A DNA stretch of 36,138 nt, taken from contig BJGJ01000001.1 of NCBI GenBank assembly GCA_014190435.1, positions 58,960 through 95,097 on the forward strand. Direction: 5' to 3'. The position numbers and the translations under genes were made by a program. This document shows positions 26,751-35,634 of the stretch, piece by piece; the first letter of the stretch is position 1, and each line of letters begins with the position of its first letter. This stretch comes from Methylocystaceae bacterium (GTDB lineage: Bacteria; Pseudomonadota; Alphaproteobacteria; Rhizobiales; Beijerinckiaceae). The notes under the pieces are model-generated. The model had not been told where the DNA came from. It was given only the letters and a program-made list of their open reading frames with translations, and searched no databases.

Positions 26751-27479
26751 TTAGGCCGCGCGGTCTCTGTTTGAGGAAGTGTGTTGATCAATTTGTCTGG
26801 ATAAAATTGCAGAGAATTCATCTGCGAAGCTCTCCATTCGCGCTTGCGTCTTAGCAACGTCGCCTTGCATTTTATTATAAGCAATAAGCGCTGGGATAGC
26901 TGCAAAAAGGCCTATAGCAGTCGCTAGCAGAGCTTCTGCAATACCTGGCGCCACGACGGCAAGCGAGGTGTTTTTTGAAGCTGCGATTGATCGAAATGAG
27001 GTCATGATGCCCCATACAGTGCCAAACAATCCCACAAAGGGACCGGCGGAGGCGACTGTTGCGAGCACAAGTAGATTGGATTCTATTTTTTCAACTTCTC
27101 TCACAATTGAAACATCCAAAACTTTCTCTATGCGCGCTTGCAGGCCCATAAAACTCGCAGTTGAGTTTTGGAACGAACGTTTCCATTCGCGCATGGCAGA
27201 AACAAACAGTGTGGCGTTTCCTGTCGTCGGGCGTTCGGATAATTTTGCAAAAAGATCTTCAAGCGAATTGCCTGACCAGAAACTTTCCTCAAAACGTTCA
27301 TTAGCCCGACGTAGACGACGTAACAGAAGCGTTTTGTCGATGATAATAGCCCAACACCACACAGAAGCGCCAAGCAGGCAAAGCATTACGATCTTCACGA
27401 CGATGTGGGCCGTCCAAAACATACTTAAAATTGTAATTTCGGTTGCGGCTGGGGCGGCGGCGATATCGGCAGGGTTCAT
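26751..27479 (-). CDS. tolQ: Tol-Pal system protein TolQ (MotA/TolQ/ExbB proton channel)
   Basis: Polytopic inner-membrane stator protein of about 242 residues. The first helix lies near ILSMFWTAHIVVKIVMLCLL. The conserved pair of helices reads LLVLATVASAGPFVGLFGTVWGIM and ALLATAIGLFAAIPALIAYN. The threonine and proline positions that form the ion path in the family are present. The start at 27479 is preferred over GTG 27512 because AAGGA lies 6 nt before it and the protein then begins MNPADIAAA, like relatives. tolR follows. Confidence 0.96.
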   Translation of the reverse strand: MNPADIAAAPAATEITILSMFWTAHIVVKIVMLCLLGASVWCWAIIIDKTLLLRRLRRANERFEESFWSGNSLEDLFAKLSERPTTGNATLFVSAMREWKRSFQNSTASFMGLQARIEKVLDVSIVREVEKIESNLLVLATVASAGPFVGLFGTVWGIMTSFRSIAASKNTSLAVVAPGIAEALLATAIGLFAAIPALIAYNKMQGDVAKTQARMESFADEFSAILSRQIDQHTSSNRDRAA

Positions 27480-27586
27480 GCTGTGTCCTTGCAGGGCAAT
27501 GCGTCGGCGCAATTGCTAATGAGCGATGGACAGGACTATGGCCTGTAATTTCGCCCTTTCTAGGGCCAGCGTGCGCCGCACAAATA

Positions 27587-27612
27587 ATTGTTATAGCGCG
27601 AGTGTTAACAAT
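27587..27612. repeat. Inverted repeat upstream of tolQ
   Basis: ATTGTTA (27587-27593) is inverted as TAACAAT (27606-27612) with a 12-nt spacer. It lies between the ybgC stop and tolQ, about 110 bp before the tolQ start, and could be an operator or a weak hairpin. Confidence 0.3.
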
Positions 27613-27632
27613 CAGTTATGCGAAATCACTTT

Positions 27633-28070
27633 TTAGCTGGAGAGGAAACGAGACCGAACATTGGCTGGGAGGCGTTTAGCCTTGCGATTCTCGACGCAGA
27701 CAACTGTAACGGCGGCTTGAACGAGCAATTCCGCCTCGCGCAGCACGCTCTGCTCAAGCAACACGGACGCTCCGCCAACTTCTGCAACGCGCGTTTCGAT
27801 GGTTAGAAGATCATCCATCAGCGCCGGCTTTTTAAAATCAATATCCATGGCCCGGACAACGAAGAAAAAAGGCGTCCCGTTTGAGCCTTCAAGGAGCTCT
27901 CTTTGGTGCAAGCCAAGACCTCGCAGCAATTCACTTCGTCCGCGCTCCATAAACCTTAGATACGAAGCGTGGTAAACAAGCCCAGAAAAATCAGTATCTT
28001 CGTAATATATTCGGATAGTTATTTGATGAGGTCCCCTTTCGACGGCAGGGGATGCCATTGGCTTATTCAT
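27633..28070 (-). CDS. ybgC: Tol-Pal-associated acyl-CoA thioesterase YbgC
   Basis: Hot-dog-fold 4-hydroxybenzoyl-CoA-type thioesterase, 145 residues. The catalytic aspartate block reads [26 protein letters not shown] near residue 22-46, with the usual D-x-x-G-x-V-x-x-x-x-Y spacing. It is a regular first member of tol-pal clusters, hydrolysing acyl-CoA or acyl-ACP near the inner membrane. Its ATG overlaps the ruvB stop by 4 nt (ATGA), so translation is probably coupled to ruvB. A 153-bp gap then separates it from tolQ. Confidence 0.95.
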   Translation of the reverse strand: MNKPMASPAVERGPHQITIRIYYEDTDFSGLVYHASYLRFMERGRSELLRGLGLHQRELLEGSNGTPFFFVVRAMDIDFKKPALMDDLLTIETRVAEVGGASVLLEQSVLREAELLVQAAVTVVCVENRKAKRLPANVRSRFLSS

Positions 28071-29110
28071 GGCTCCTCCGCAAATAGACCAAATTGCCCA
28101 AAAGGACGCGCGGGTTCAGCCAGCCCGAGATGGCGGAAAGCATTCGGGGTGAGCAGACGCCCGCGCGGCGTGCGTTGAAGAAAGCCCTGCTGCAGTAAAT
28201 AGGGCTCAATGATATCTTCTATGGCGTCGCGCGGCTCGGATAGAGCTGCAGCGATTGTTTCGATGCCAACAGGACCGCCGCCAAAATTAAGTGCTACCAT
28301 CTCCAGATAACGACGATCCATGATATCAAGGCCGATAGCGTCAACTTCCAGGAGAGATAAGGCTCGATCGGCAAGTTCTCGTGTGATGGCGTCAGCATCT
28401 TCAACAATCGCGAAATCTCTAACTCGGCGCAGAAGGCGACCGGCAATTCTTGGCGTTCCGCGTGAGCGACGGGCGATTTCTTGTGCGCCTTCCTCACTCA
28501 TCCCAACGCCAATCACGCGCGCGCCGCGACGAATAATTAACTCTAATTCGCTCGCTGTATAGAAATTTAACCTAATTGGAATGCCAAAACGATCGCGGAG
28601 CGGCGTAGTAAGAAGCCCCGCACGCGTTGTTGCGCCAACTAAAGTAAAGTGGGCAAGATCAATTTTTACAGAACGCGCAGCAGGTCCTTCGCCGATGATT
28701 AAGTCAAGTTGAAAATCTTCCATCGCAGGATAGAGAATTTCTTCAATTGCTGGATTGAGGCGATGAATTTCGTCGATAAAAAGCACATCGCGTGGCTCAA
28801 GATTTGTTAGCTGCGCGGCTAGATCTCCCGCCTTTGCAATAACGGGCCCAGATGTAGAGCGAAAGTTAACACCTAATTCTCTTGCAATAATTTGCGCCAG
28901 AGTTGTCTTGCCTAGCCCGGGCGGACCAACCAAAAGAACATGATCCAAGGCGTCGCTACGCGTTTTTGCAGCTTCAATGAAAATCTTAAGATTTGCACGC
29001 GCTGCTTCTTGGCCGGTAAAATCAATTAGCGAGAGCGGTCTAAAGCTTTGTTCTCCATCATCGCTCCGCTGCTCTGGGCTGAGGAGGCGTTTTTCGGGCG
29101 AAACACTCAC
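28067..29110 (-). CDS. ruvB: Holliday junction branch-migration helicase RuvB
   Basis: AAA+ motor that drives branch migration with RuvA; 347 residues. Walker A is [14 protein letters not shown] (about residue 60), Walker [13 protein letters not shown], sensor 1 [21 protein letters not shown] with the arginine finger, and the winged-helix C-terminus ends [19 protein letters not shown]. The start is GTG at 29110, overlapping the ruvA stop as GTGA. Confidence 0.98.
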   Translation of the reverse strand: MSVSPEKRLLSPEQRSDDGEQSFRPLSLIDFTGQEAARANLKIFIEAAKTRSDALDHVLLVGPPGLGKTTLAQIIARELGVNFRSTSGPVIAKAGDLAAQLTNLEPRDVLFIDEIHRLNPAIEEILYPAMEDFQLDLIIGEGPAARSVKIDLAHFTLVGATTRAGLLTTPLRDRFGIPIRLNFYTASELELIIRRGARVIGVGMSEEGAQEIARRSRGTPRIAGRLLRRVRDFAIVEDADAITRELADRALSLLEVDAIGLDIMDRRYLEMVALNFGGGPVGIETIAAALSEPRDAIEDIIEPYLLQQGFLQRTPRGRLLTPNAFRHLGLAEPARPFGQFGLFAEEP

Positions 29111-29724
29111 GAAGCTAGCTCCTTAAGCCCCTGTCGAATTAAGGCGCTCGTTTCAGCGCTTTCACCAAGCTTTTTAATGCTTGCAACGATTGCCGCGGTG
29201 CATTGCGGACGCGAATAGCCAAGATTTACAAGAGCAGAAATTGCATCATGCATGGTGGAGGGTAAATTTGTCGTCTGGGTTTGCGATGCAAGTTTTTCAA
29301 AGCCTGTATCAATTTGGTCGGTATGGGGAACTTTATCTTTTAATTCAGAGACAATGCGCGCCGCCAGTTTGGGGCCAATGCCAGGCGCACGCGCAATTGC
29401 CGTCTTGTCTCCAAATGCGATAGCAGATGACAGATCCGAGGTTGAATGAATAGACAAAAGCGCAAGAGCTACTTTAGCGCCAACTCCCTGAACGCTCTGA
29501 AGGAGCCTGAACCAATCACGCTCTTTGTCACTATCAAAGCCAAACAGGCGGATTGAATCTTCTCTCACCTGTGTTTCGATGATCAGCGTAACGAGTTCGT
29601 CTCGTCCATTTAAATTTTGGAGCGTTCGTGGAGAGCAATGTACGACATAGCCCACGCCGCTAACATCAAGAATAAGGTAGTCTTCACCATAGCCGTCAAT
29701 GATGCCCTTGAGTTTGCCGATCAT
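29107..29724 (-). CDS. ruvA: Holliday junction DNA-binding protein RuvA
   Basis: Tetrameric junction-binding protein, 205 residues from the chosen start. The N-terminal OB domain reads [23 protein letters not shown]. The helix-hairpin-helix pair is [16 protein letters not shown] and [20 protein letters not shown]. The C-terminal RuvB-binding domain includes [15 protein letters not shown]. The ATG at 29724 is used because MIGKL is the universal RuvA start and it overlaps the ruvC stop as ATGA; the open frame extends 42 nt further upstream. Confidence 0.97.
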   Translation of the reverse strand: MIGKLKGIIDGYGEDYLILDVSGVGYVVHCSPRTLQNLNGRDELVTLIIETQVREDSIRLFGFDSDKERDWFRLLQSVQGVGAKVALALLSIHSTSDLSSAIAFGDKTAIARAPGIGPKLAARIVSELKDKVPHTDQIDTGFEKLASQTQTTNLPSTMHDAISALVNLGYSRPQCTAAIVASIKKLGESAETSALIRQGLKELAS

Positions 29725-30224
29725 GCTGAAACTCTTGTGCGAATATTTCGATGTTGAGCGTGGCAAATGGCGACAGCTAATGCATCCGCTGCATCTGAGC
29801 TCGTTGGATTACTTGCCGGCAATAGCACGCGCACCATCATCTGAATTTGATTTTTGTCGGCATGTCCCGAACCTACGACTGTTTTTTTAACAAGGTTAGC
29901 CGCATATTCTGCAATGAGAAGGCGTGCTGTTGCTGGCGCCATTAAGGCGACGCCCCGCGCCTGACCGAGCTTGAGTGCTGACTGAGGATCTCGATTAACG
30001 AAGGTTTCCTCAATCGCTGCCTCACTGGGGGTATATTGGGCAATCACTTCGAGCAGACCCTTATTCAACTGTCTTAAGCGTTCGCCCATTTCTAGCTCAG
30101 GGGGAGGCTGGATACATCCGCAGGCGACAAAGGAAAGACGGGACCCTTGGCAATCAATGATGCCCCAACCTGTATTGCGCAGGCCTGGGTCGATGCCAAT
30201 TATCCGAATCGCTGCAAGAGTCAT
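29721..30224 (-). CDS. ruvC: Crossover junction endodeoxyribonuclease RuvC
   Basis: Holliday junction resolvase, 167 residues, RNase H-like fold. Acidic catalytic residues are visible in [14 protein letters not shown] (first Asp), [12 protein letters not shown] (Glu) and [16 protein letters not shown] (two Asp). [13 protein letters not shown] is the conserved dimer and DNA-binding stretch. It heads the ruvC-ruvA-ruvB-ybgC set, all joined by 4-nt overlaps. Confidence 0.97.
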   Translation of the reverse strand: MTLAAIRIIGIDPGLRNTGWGIIDCQGSRLSFVACGCIQPPPELEMGERLRQLNKGLLEVIAQYTPSEAAIEETFVNRDPQSALKLGQARGVALMAPATARLLIAEYAANLVKKTVVGSGHADKNQIQMMVRVLLPASNPTSSDAADALAVAICHAQHRNIRTRVSA

Positions 30225-30354
30225 TTGCTCAAGTTAGTCTTAAAGGCGGGCTAGAGACCAGCCGATAGGCCTCTTATTTGGGTTGATCGCCTCATATTTC
30301 TCTATGTCTGGCTTTTGGATCAACCAAGAGCACCAGCGCGTTATAAAGCCACCC

Positions 30355-30804
30355 TCAGCTGCTGAGTGATTTTTGAGCGTTTTTTTCAGCTTTTTCAGCT
30401 GCTTCCACTACCGCTTCAAAGGCAAGGAGCGTTGAGGCGTGGCGGACTTTATATTCTCTGACTGGTTCTAAAACAGCAATTTCTTCCCATCGATCTTTTG
30501 GTGGCGGGGCATTTTCTTTTAACATTTTTCTCAAAGCGTCACGGCCTGCGCGCAATTCATCAAGTGAGGCGCCGATTACATGGCGCGCTAATATTGAGGC
30601 AGAGGCTTGACCCAGCGCGCAGGCTTTTAATTCATGCGCGTAATCTGCAATACGGCCGTCATGGAGAATGACGTCAACAATAACAGTCGACCCGCAGAGC
30701 TTAGAATGCGCTGTCGCCGTTGCATCTGGCAGCGAAAGCCTGCCAATTCTGGGTATGTCCGCCGCCAGCGCTAGGATGCGATTGTTATAAATTGTTTCGA
30801 TCAT
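30355..30804 (-). CDS. IscU/NifU-like iron-sulfur cluster assembly scaffold
   Basis: 149-residue protein of the IscU/NifU-N/SufU fold. Cys37 lies in SKLCGSTV and Cys62 in ELKACALGQASASIL. Canonical scaffolds have CGD at the first site and a third ligand Cys in an R-x-K-C-A context near the C-terminus; here the first site is CGS and the third position reads RHAS, so the third Cys is absent. This variant is common in alphaproteobacteria, and its exact role in cluster assembly is less settled than that of IscU. It is divergent from folE and followed by 130 bp before ruvC. Confidence 0.88.
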   Translation of the reverse strand: MIETIYNNRILALAADIPRIGRLSLPDATATAHSKLCGSTVIVDVILHDGRIADYAHELKACALGQASASILARHVIGASLDELRAGRDALRKMLKENAPPPKDRWEEIAVLEPVREYKVRHASTLLAFEAVVEAAEKAEKNAQKSLSS

Positions 30805-31065
30805 AACAGGGGAGCTCTAGGGCTTAACTTGTCGGATTAGCAGCCTATATAGTCGTCATGGATCAAGAGTGAAAGCGTTTAATAAACATATCGAAACGTT
30901 AGGGTTTCTGGTTTGGATTTCTGTGTCGTTTTTCTAGGCGGGATAGAATGTCTTCTGTAAATTCCTAACAGAATTTCTCTACTTTAAGATAATTATTATG
31001 TGAGAGGGCGCCGCATGGAAGAATTGGTTAAGACCCAGCTAGAATACTCTGACGGAGAAGGAGAG

Positions 31066-31701
31066 ATGTCCCGTTCGGCGTCTTTTAGTAACCGTCTGTC
31101 TCCTCAAGCCTTTGCAGAAAAAGCTCAAACCCGGCCCTCGCGAGAGGAAGCGGAGGCTGCGGTAAGGACATTATTGCGCTGGGCTGGCGACAATCCAGAT
31201 AGAGAAGGGTTGCAAGACACCCCAAAGCGTGTCGTCAAAGCCTATGAAGAATATTTCCAAGGCTATCGCCAAAATGGAGAAGAGCTTCTAGGGCGTGTCT
31301 TTTCCGAAGTCGAAAACTATAGCGACATTGTCCTAGTGCGAGACATAAATTTTTGCTCGCATTGCGAGCATCATGTTGCGCCATTCTTAGGAAAAGCGCA
31401 TATAGCCTATTATCCAACCTATGGAGTCGTTGGGCTTTCAAAGTTAGCGCGTCTTGTTGATGTGTTTGCTCATAGATTGCAAACGCAAGAAACAATGACT
31501 GCACAGATAGCTCAAGCTTTAGTGACTCATTTAAAACCGCGTGGCGTTGCAGTCATGCTGGAAGCCGAACACATGTGTATGTCCATGCGTGGTATTAGAA
31601 AACATGGATCTTTGACGGTAACGGTGCAATTTTCAGGCTTGTTTGAAGATAATGCTGAGCAGCAGGCGCGCTTTTATACATTGCTTCGCGGCGCGCGCTA
31701 A
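31066..31701 (+). CDS. folE: GTP cyclohydrolase I (FolE type)
   Basis: Zinc enzyme converting GTP to dihydroneopterin triphosphate, the first step of folate synthesis. It is 211 residues from the chosen ATG, with GGAG 8 nt upstream. An in-frame GTG at 31000 and ATG at 31015 would give a longer form. Zinc and catalytic residues are in [20 protein letters not shown] and [33 protein letters not shown] and RREGLxDTPKRV-like [12 protein letters not shown] confirm the family. hisI follows by 24 nt, a pairing frequent in Rhizobiales. Confidence 0.96.
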   Translation: MSRSASFSNRLSPQAFAEKAQTRPSREEAEAAVRTLLRWAGDNPDREGLQDTPKRVVKAYEEYFQGYRQNGEELLGRVFSEVENYSDIVLVRDINFCSHCEHHVAPFLGKAHIAYYPTYGVVGLSKLARLVDVFAHRLQTQETMTAQIAQALVTHLKPRGVAVMLEAEHMCMSMRGIRKHGSLTVTVQFSGLFEDNAEQQARFYTLLRGAR

Positions 31702-31725
31702 ATATGTGAGGAAGGTCTTTTTTCT

Positions 31726-32112
31726 ATGGGAGATTATTTATTAGAAGAAGGTAAGCATTTTACTCCTAAATTTGACGCGAATAATTTAATTGTATGTGTA
31801 ACGATAGAACACGCTACTCGTGAAGTTCTCATGGTTGCCTATATGAATGAAGAGGCTTTGAATAAAACTCTTGAAACTGGCTTTGCGCATTATTGGTCCC
31901 GCTCGCGCGCCGCTCTTTGGCGCAAAGGCGACACATCTGGTCAGGTTCAAAAAGTGGTCTCTTTAAGTGTTGATTGCGATCAAGACGCTCTTTTACTTTC
32001 TGTTGTGCCGGGTGGGGATGGTAAGGCTTGCCATACGGGACGAAAATCATGTTTTTACCGCGTTATTAAATCAACTTCTGGTGCCTATGAATTGACAGTT
32101 CTGGAAGACTGA
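31726..32112 (+). CDS. hisI: Phosphoribosyl-AMP cyclohydrolase
   Basis: Third step of histidine biosynthesis, opening the adenine ring of PR-AMP. It is 128 residues, a stand-alone HisI without the HisE fusion. Signatures are EVLMVAYMNEEAL, HYWSRSRAALWRKGDTSG, metal-binding SVDCDQDALLLSV and CHTGRKSCFYR. A GAGGAAGG ribosome site precedes the ATG. It lies with folE in a short operon, away from other his genes. Confidence 0.97.
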   Translation: MGDYLLEEGKHFTPKFDANNLIVCVTIEHATREVLMVAYMNEEALNKTLETGFAHYWSRSRAALWRKGDTSGQVQKVVSLSVDCDQDALLLSVVPGGDGKACHTGRKSCFYRVIKSTSGAYELTVLED

Positions 32113-32267
32113 TGAGGTTAATAAAATGAGGCGTTAAATTAATTCAATAAATGACATAATTATTACCAAAAATTATAGTGCAACATCGTTAGTGAATTAA
32201 ATAATATAGTTGATTTTTAGGCGTCTATTGGGTCGCATTAGGAAATCAACAACTGTAAGGGCGGCAT

Positions 32268-33269
32268 ATGACAGCGCCATATGAAACTAGCTCCACAGCT
32301 CGGGCTTCCGCAGATAAGGATGTTGAGAAAACCTCTAACGCTAAACGCAATGTTAAAATTGGACTTGCTCTTGGTGCTGGTGCCGCGAGAGGCTGGGCGC
32401 ATATAGGCGTGCTGCGGGAGCTATTGGCGAATGGCTTGTATCCTGATGTCATTGCCGGGACATCAATGGGAGCGGTTGTGGGGGGCTGCTACGCTGCCGG
32501 TAAATTAGATCAAATCGAAGTATATGCTCGTTCGCTAACGCGACGGCGTGTTTTTACGCTGATGGATCTTTCTTTCACGGGAGGCAGTTTAATTGCTGGC
32601 GAGAGATTAAAGGCCGCCCTAGAGCAAGAATTGAGCGGTTTTCTGATAGAGAAGTTAGAAACCCCTTTTGCAGCCATCGCCACGGAGGTAGCAACTGGCC
32701 ATGAGGTCTGGCTCCAGCGTGGCTCGCTTTCTCTAGCCATAAGGGCTTCTTATGCCCTGCCAGGCATATTTGAGCCCGTTCGCGTTACAGATCGTTGGTT
32801 GTTTGATGGCGCCTTGGTCAATCCTGTTCCAGTGACGGTATGTCGGGCATTAGGCGCAGACTTTGTTATCGCCGTAAACGTCACAGCGGATATGATGTAC
32901 CGCGCTGGGGTGATTAGAGACGCTGCAGCTAATAGCAGTAAAAGTGGAATAAACGCCAAACCCTATGATCAACGGGCAGACGCCTCTCTCATTGAGCGAA
33001 TATTGCCAAAGTATTTTGATCGGCGGAGCGATGAAGCTCCTAATGTTGGCAGTGTCATGATCGACGCCTTTAATATTATTCAAGATAGGATTTTGCGGTC
33101 TCGCCTAGCGGGAGACCCTCCAGATGCGATCATCACCGCGCATATGGAAGATGTCGGTATGTTTGATTTTCATCGCGCAGAGAAAATTATCGAAATCGGA
33201 CACCTTGCAGCGACGCGGGCATTGCCGAATATTTTCTCCTATCTTCCAAATCTAACTCAAAATCGTTAA
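32268..33269 (+). CDS. Patatin-like phospholipase family protein
   Basis: 333-residue lipid acyl hydrolase of the RssA/patatin type. The oxyanion motif GLALGAGAARGWAHIGVL (about residues 32-50) leads to the nucleophile elbow GTSMG. The catalytic Asp lies in DGALVNPVPV. There is no signal peptide; a polar N-terminus of about 25 residues precedes the domain. An AAGGGCGG run precedes the ATG. The stop codon shares the TTAA palindrome with the stop of the convergent rhomboid gene. Substrate unknown; members act on membrane phospholipids. Confidence 0.92.
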   Translation: MTAPYETSSTARASADKDVEKTSNAKRNVKIGLALGAGAARGWAHIGVLRELLANGLYPDVIAGTSMGAVVGGCYAAGKLDQIEVYARSLTRRRVFTLMDLSFTGGSLIAGERLKAALEQELSGFLIEKLETPFAAIATEVATGHEVWLQRGSLSLAIRASYALPGIFEPVRVTDRWLFDGALVNPVPVTVCRALGADFVIAVNVTADMMYRAGVIRDAAANSSKSGINAKPYDQRADASLIERILPKYFDRRSDEAPNVGSVMIDAFNIIQDRILRSRLAGDPPDAIITAHMEDVGMFDFHRAEKIIEIGHLAATRALPNIFSYLPNLTQNR

Positions 33270-34036
33270 GAGGCATGCGCTCTTACGGGATCAAAAAAGC
33301 TAAAAACCAGTAGACCGCAAAGAAATCCGCCTAAGTGCGCCTCCCAGGCAATAGAACCCTCTATGCCAAAGGAGCGAGGAAAAATGCCCATCATTAAATT
33401 TGACGCAAGCCACACCATCATAAAAACAACAGCAGAGCGATTGGAAAAGAGCTTATTGAGTGACTTAACAGCGCCTTGAGATTGGTTTTGCGTTTGGGCG
33501 CGTTGGGATAGGGGCGAGGGATCATCAAAGGCAAATCGAATAGTGCCCGCAATGGCGCCTGAGATGGCGGCAGAGGCACCGACTATGGGAATAGTTTCAC
33601 TCATGTGAAACCCATAATGGGCTAATGCGCCAGCAATTGCGCAAAGAGCCATAAAATAAAGGAAATTGATTGAACCCAGTCGACGCGCAATGGGAGTGCC
33701 AAAAGCGGCAAGAGTCAGTCCGTTAATAAGCAGATGTGTCCAGTTTGCATGCAGGAAGGCGTAGGTCAGAAGGGTGACAAAAACAAAATTATCTTTTTTC
33801 AATGAACTCAAGTCGTTTAAATATGAATCGTCCGATAGATTTGAGATCTCGCCGATCATTGGGGGCGGAAAAAACAGGATGTTTAATCTCTCTGGAACGA
33901 AGGCGAGTGTTTGATAAATAAACTGAGATAAGGCGTGGGGGCCATACTCTGCAATCAGTTGGAGCGCTGTAAAAATGAGAAGGAGACTAGTAATAACGCT
34001 TGGTAAGTTTATCGCTTTTTCATGATTTTGTGACAA
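33266..34036 (-). CDS. Rhomboid-family intramembrane serine protease
   Basis: Polytopic protein of 256 residues with a TTG start and GAGG about 9 nt upstream. Rhomboid elements are HANWTHLLINGLTLAAFG (conserved His/Asn helix), the nucleophile region PIVGASAAISGAIAG on its own helix, and EAHLGGFLCGLLVF with the catalytic His. A loop after the first helix (about residues 45-85) and a Gln/Ser-rich loop before the fifth helix are longer than in GlpG. It cleaves membrane proteins within the bilayer; targets cannot be inferred. Confidence 0.92.
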   Translation of the reverse strand: MSQNHEKAINLPSVITSLLLIFTALQLIAEYGPHALSQFIYQTLAFVPERLNILFFPPPMIGEISNLSDDSYLNDLSSLKKDNFVFVTLLTYAFLHANWTHLLINGLTLAAFGTPIARRLGSINFLYFMALCAIAGALAHYGFHMSETIPIVGASAAISGAIAGTIRFAFDDPSPLSQRAQTQNQSQGAVKSLNKLFSNRSAVVFMMVWLASNLMMGIFPRSFGIEGSIAWEAHLGGFLCGLLVFSFFDPVRAHAS

Positions 34037-34422
34037 TAGATACGACCTCGTGACTAGAGAACTTTAGTATAAATGAAATAGTTATTTGAAGAGCAAATTA
34101 TTTAATTGTCATTACATCTATGTTCAATAGCTATCTCATTGATCTACGAATAAATAAATTATTGCAACTGAATAGATCGCTTCTATTTTAATCCTGTTTG
34201 ATTCCAAGCTTGTAATAATCTCAATTTTAGTGCGAAAAAAATCATTCACTGGCTTATTCCTTTTGGGCTCTCCTAGCCTGGATAAGATTGGCAGAATCTC
34301 GGGCAAATTCATTTATTGAGCGGTTATATAGATTGTTCTTGCCAAACAAGCCCAAAGGGTTGCAGAGTTGAAAATTAAGAAATATCAGCTCCTAACGAGG
34401 CTATTTCGGGGTCGAGGCGATA
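34037..34422. other. Gap between rhomboid and DUF2252 genes
   Basis: About 390 AT-rich bp with only very short ORFs. It holds divergent promoters and, at 34258-34359, an inverted-repeat structure described separately. Confidence 0.4.
34258..34359 (+). promoter_or_regulatory. Possible structured leader of the DUF2252 gene
   Basis: CCTTTTGGGCT (34259-34269) is complementary to AGCCCAAAGG (34349-34358) with one bulged base, closing about 80 nt. Inside, AGATT (34285-34289) pairs with AATCT (34295-34299) around a GGCAG loop. The element ends about 65 nt before the ATG. No known riboswitch class was recognised. Confidence 0.3.
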
Positions 34423-35634
34423 ATGATTAGGCCATCTGAGCGTGAAGCAAAGCTAATCCAGACACGTAACTTAAAAATGGCGCGATCGCCGCATGCGTAT
34501 GTAAGAGGCAACACTGTTAGATTTTATGAGTGGCTTGAGCAACAAAAAAGAGGCGCGCTGCCAGAGGGTCCGTCAATATGGATCTGTGGCGACTGCCACG
34601 TTGGTAATTTAGGGCCGGTTGCAAATTCTAAGGGCCGTATTCAGGTCCAAATCCGTGATCTTGACCAAACAGTGATCGGTAATCCAGCCCATGATCTCAT
34701 TCGGCTAGGACTATCCCTTGCTTCGGCGGCTCGGGGCTCTGAGTTACCTGGTGTAACAACAGCACATATGATTGAATCTCTTGTTGAAGGGTATGAACAA
34801 GCTTTTGAGCCGGATTGGAATGGTGAAGATGATGACGATATGCCGGATTCGGTGCGTAAAGTTATCCGTAAATCTAATCGCAGGACATGGAAACATCTCG
34901 CGCGCGAAAGAATAGCTGATACGAGCCCTGTTATACCGATTGGTAAAAGATTTTGGGTCCTCGACGAGGAGGAAAGACAGGGAATTCATCAATTATTTGC
35001 GGATCAAAATTTAAAAAGTCTAGCGACAACCTTATGGTCGCGTGATGATGACGCTTCAGTGAATGTTGTGGACGCAGGCTATTGGATGAAGGGTTGTAGC
35101 TCTTTGGGTCTATTAAGATACGCCGTGTTACTGGCAGTTGGAAAAAAAGGGGTGGATCTAGAATATTGTTTGATGGATATCAAAGAGGCCGTAACGACAG
35201 CCGCCCCGCGCTATGATAATGTAAAAATGCCCTCTACTCATGGTGAGCGAATAGTTGAGGGATCTCGCTATCTCTCCCCATATTTGGGACAACGGATGAG
35301 ATCTGGCTCGCTTAATGACCGTTCTGTTTTTATACGAGAATTAATGCCTCAAGATCTTAAAATGGAGGTTGAACGGTTAACTCAAACAGAAGCCATCAAG
35401 ACAGCAAAATATTTAGCGATGGTTGTTGGTCGAGCGCATGCGCGACAAATGAGTAGCGAGTCTCGCAAAGAGTGGCAGGCAGATCTACAGAAAACGAGAT
35501 CAAAATCTCTCGATGCGCCATCCTGGTTATGGTCATCAATTGTTTCTTTGCTCATGAGTCATGAGGGCGGCTATTTAGAGCATTGTCGCCGCTTTGCTCT
35601 CACGGCGTCAGAGGCAAAAGAACAATTGAAATAA
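34423..35634 (+). CDS. DUF2252 domain-containing protein
   Basis: 403-residue cytoplasmic protein matching the DUF2252 family (COG4320), of unknown function but suspected to have a kinase-like fold. Family blocks are KMARSPHAYVRGNTVRFYEW at the N-terminus, WICGDCHVGNLGPV, IRDLDQTVIGNPAHDLIRLGLSLA, GCSSLGLLRYAVLLAV, FIRELMPQDLKMEVERL and VGRAHARQM. GDCHxGN and the following DLDQ resemble the catalytic-loop and metal-binding elements of aminoglycoside-phosphotransferase-type kinases; this comparison is inference. GAGG lies 5 nt before the ATG. It stands alone, with long non-coding stretches on both sides. Confidence 0.88.
   Translation: MIRPSEREAKLIQTRNLKMARSPHAYVRGNTVRFYEWLEQQKRGALPEGPSIWICGDCHVGNLGPVANSKGRIQVQIRDLDQTVIGNPAHDLIRLGLSLASAARGSELPGVTTAHMIESLVEGYEQAFEPDWNGEDDDDMPDSVRKVIRKSNRRTWKHLARERIADTSPVIPIGKRFWVLDEEERQGIHQLFADQNLKSLATTLWSRDDDASVNVVDAGYWMKGCSSLGLLRYAVLLAVGKKGVDLEYCLMDIKEAVTTAAPRYDNVKMPSTHGERIVEGSRYLSPYLGQRMRSGSLNDRSVFIRELMPQDLKMEVERLTQTEAIKTAKYLAMVVGRAHARQMSSESRKEWQADLQKTRSKSLDAPSWLWSSIVSLLMSHEGGYLEHCRRFALTASEAKEQLK

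Noticed and set aside
26968-27519. 183-residue plus-strand ORF opposite tolQ
   Set aside because: Long only because tolQ is stop-poor on the opposite strand; no domain is recognisable.
30281-30325. GGTTGATC/GATCAACC repeat between ruvC and the Fe-S scaffold gene
   Set aside because: An 8-bp repeat with a 29-nt spacer and no T-run; it could be chance.
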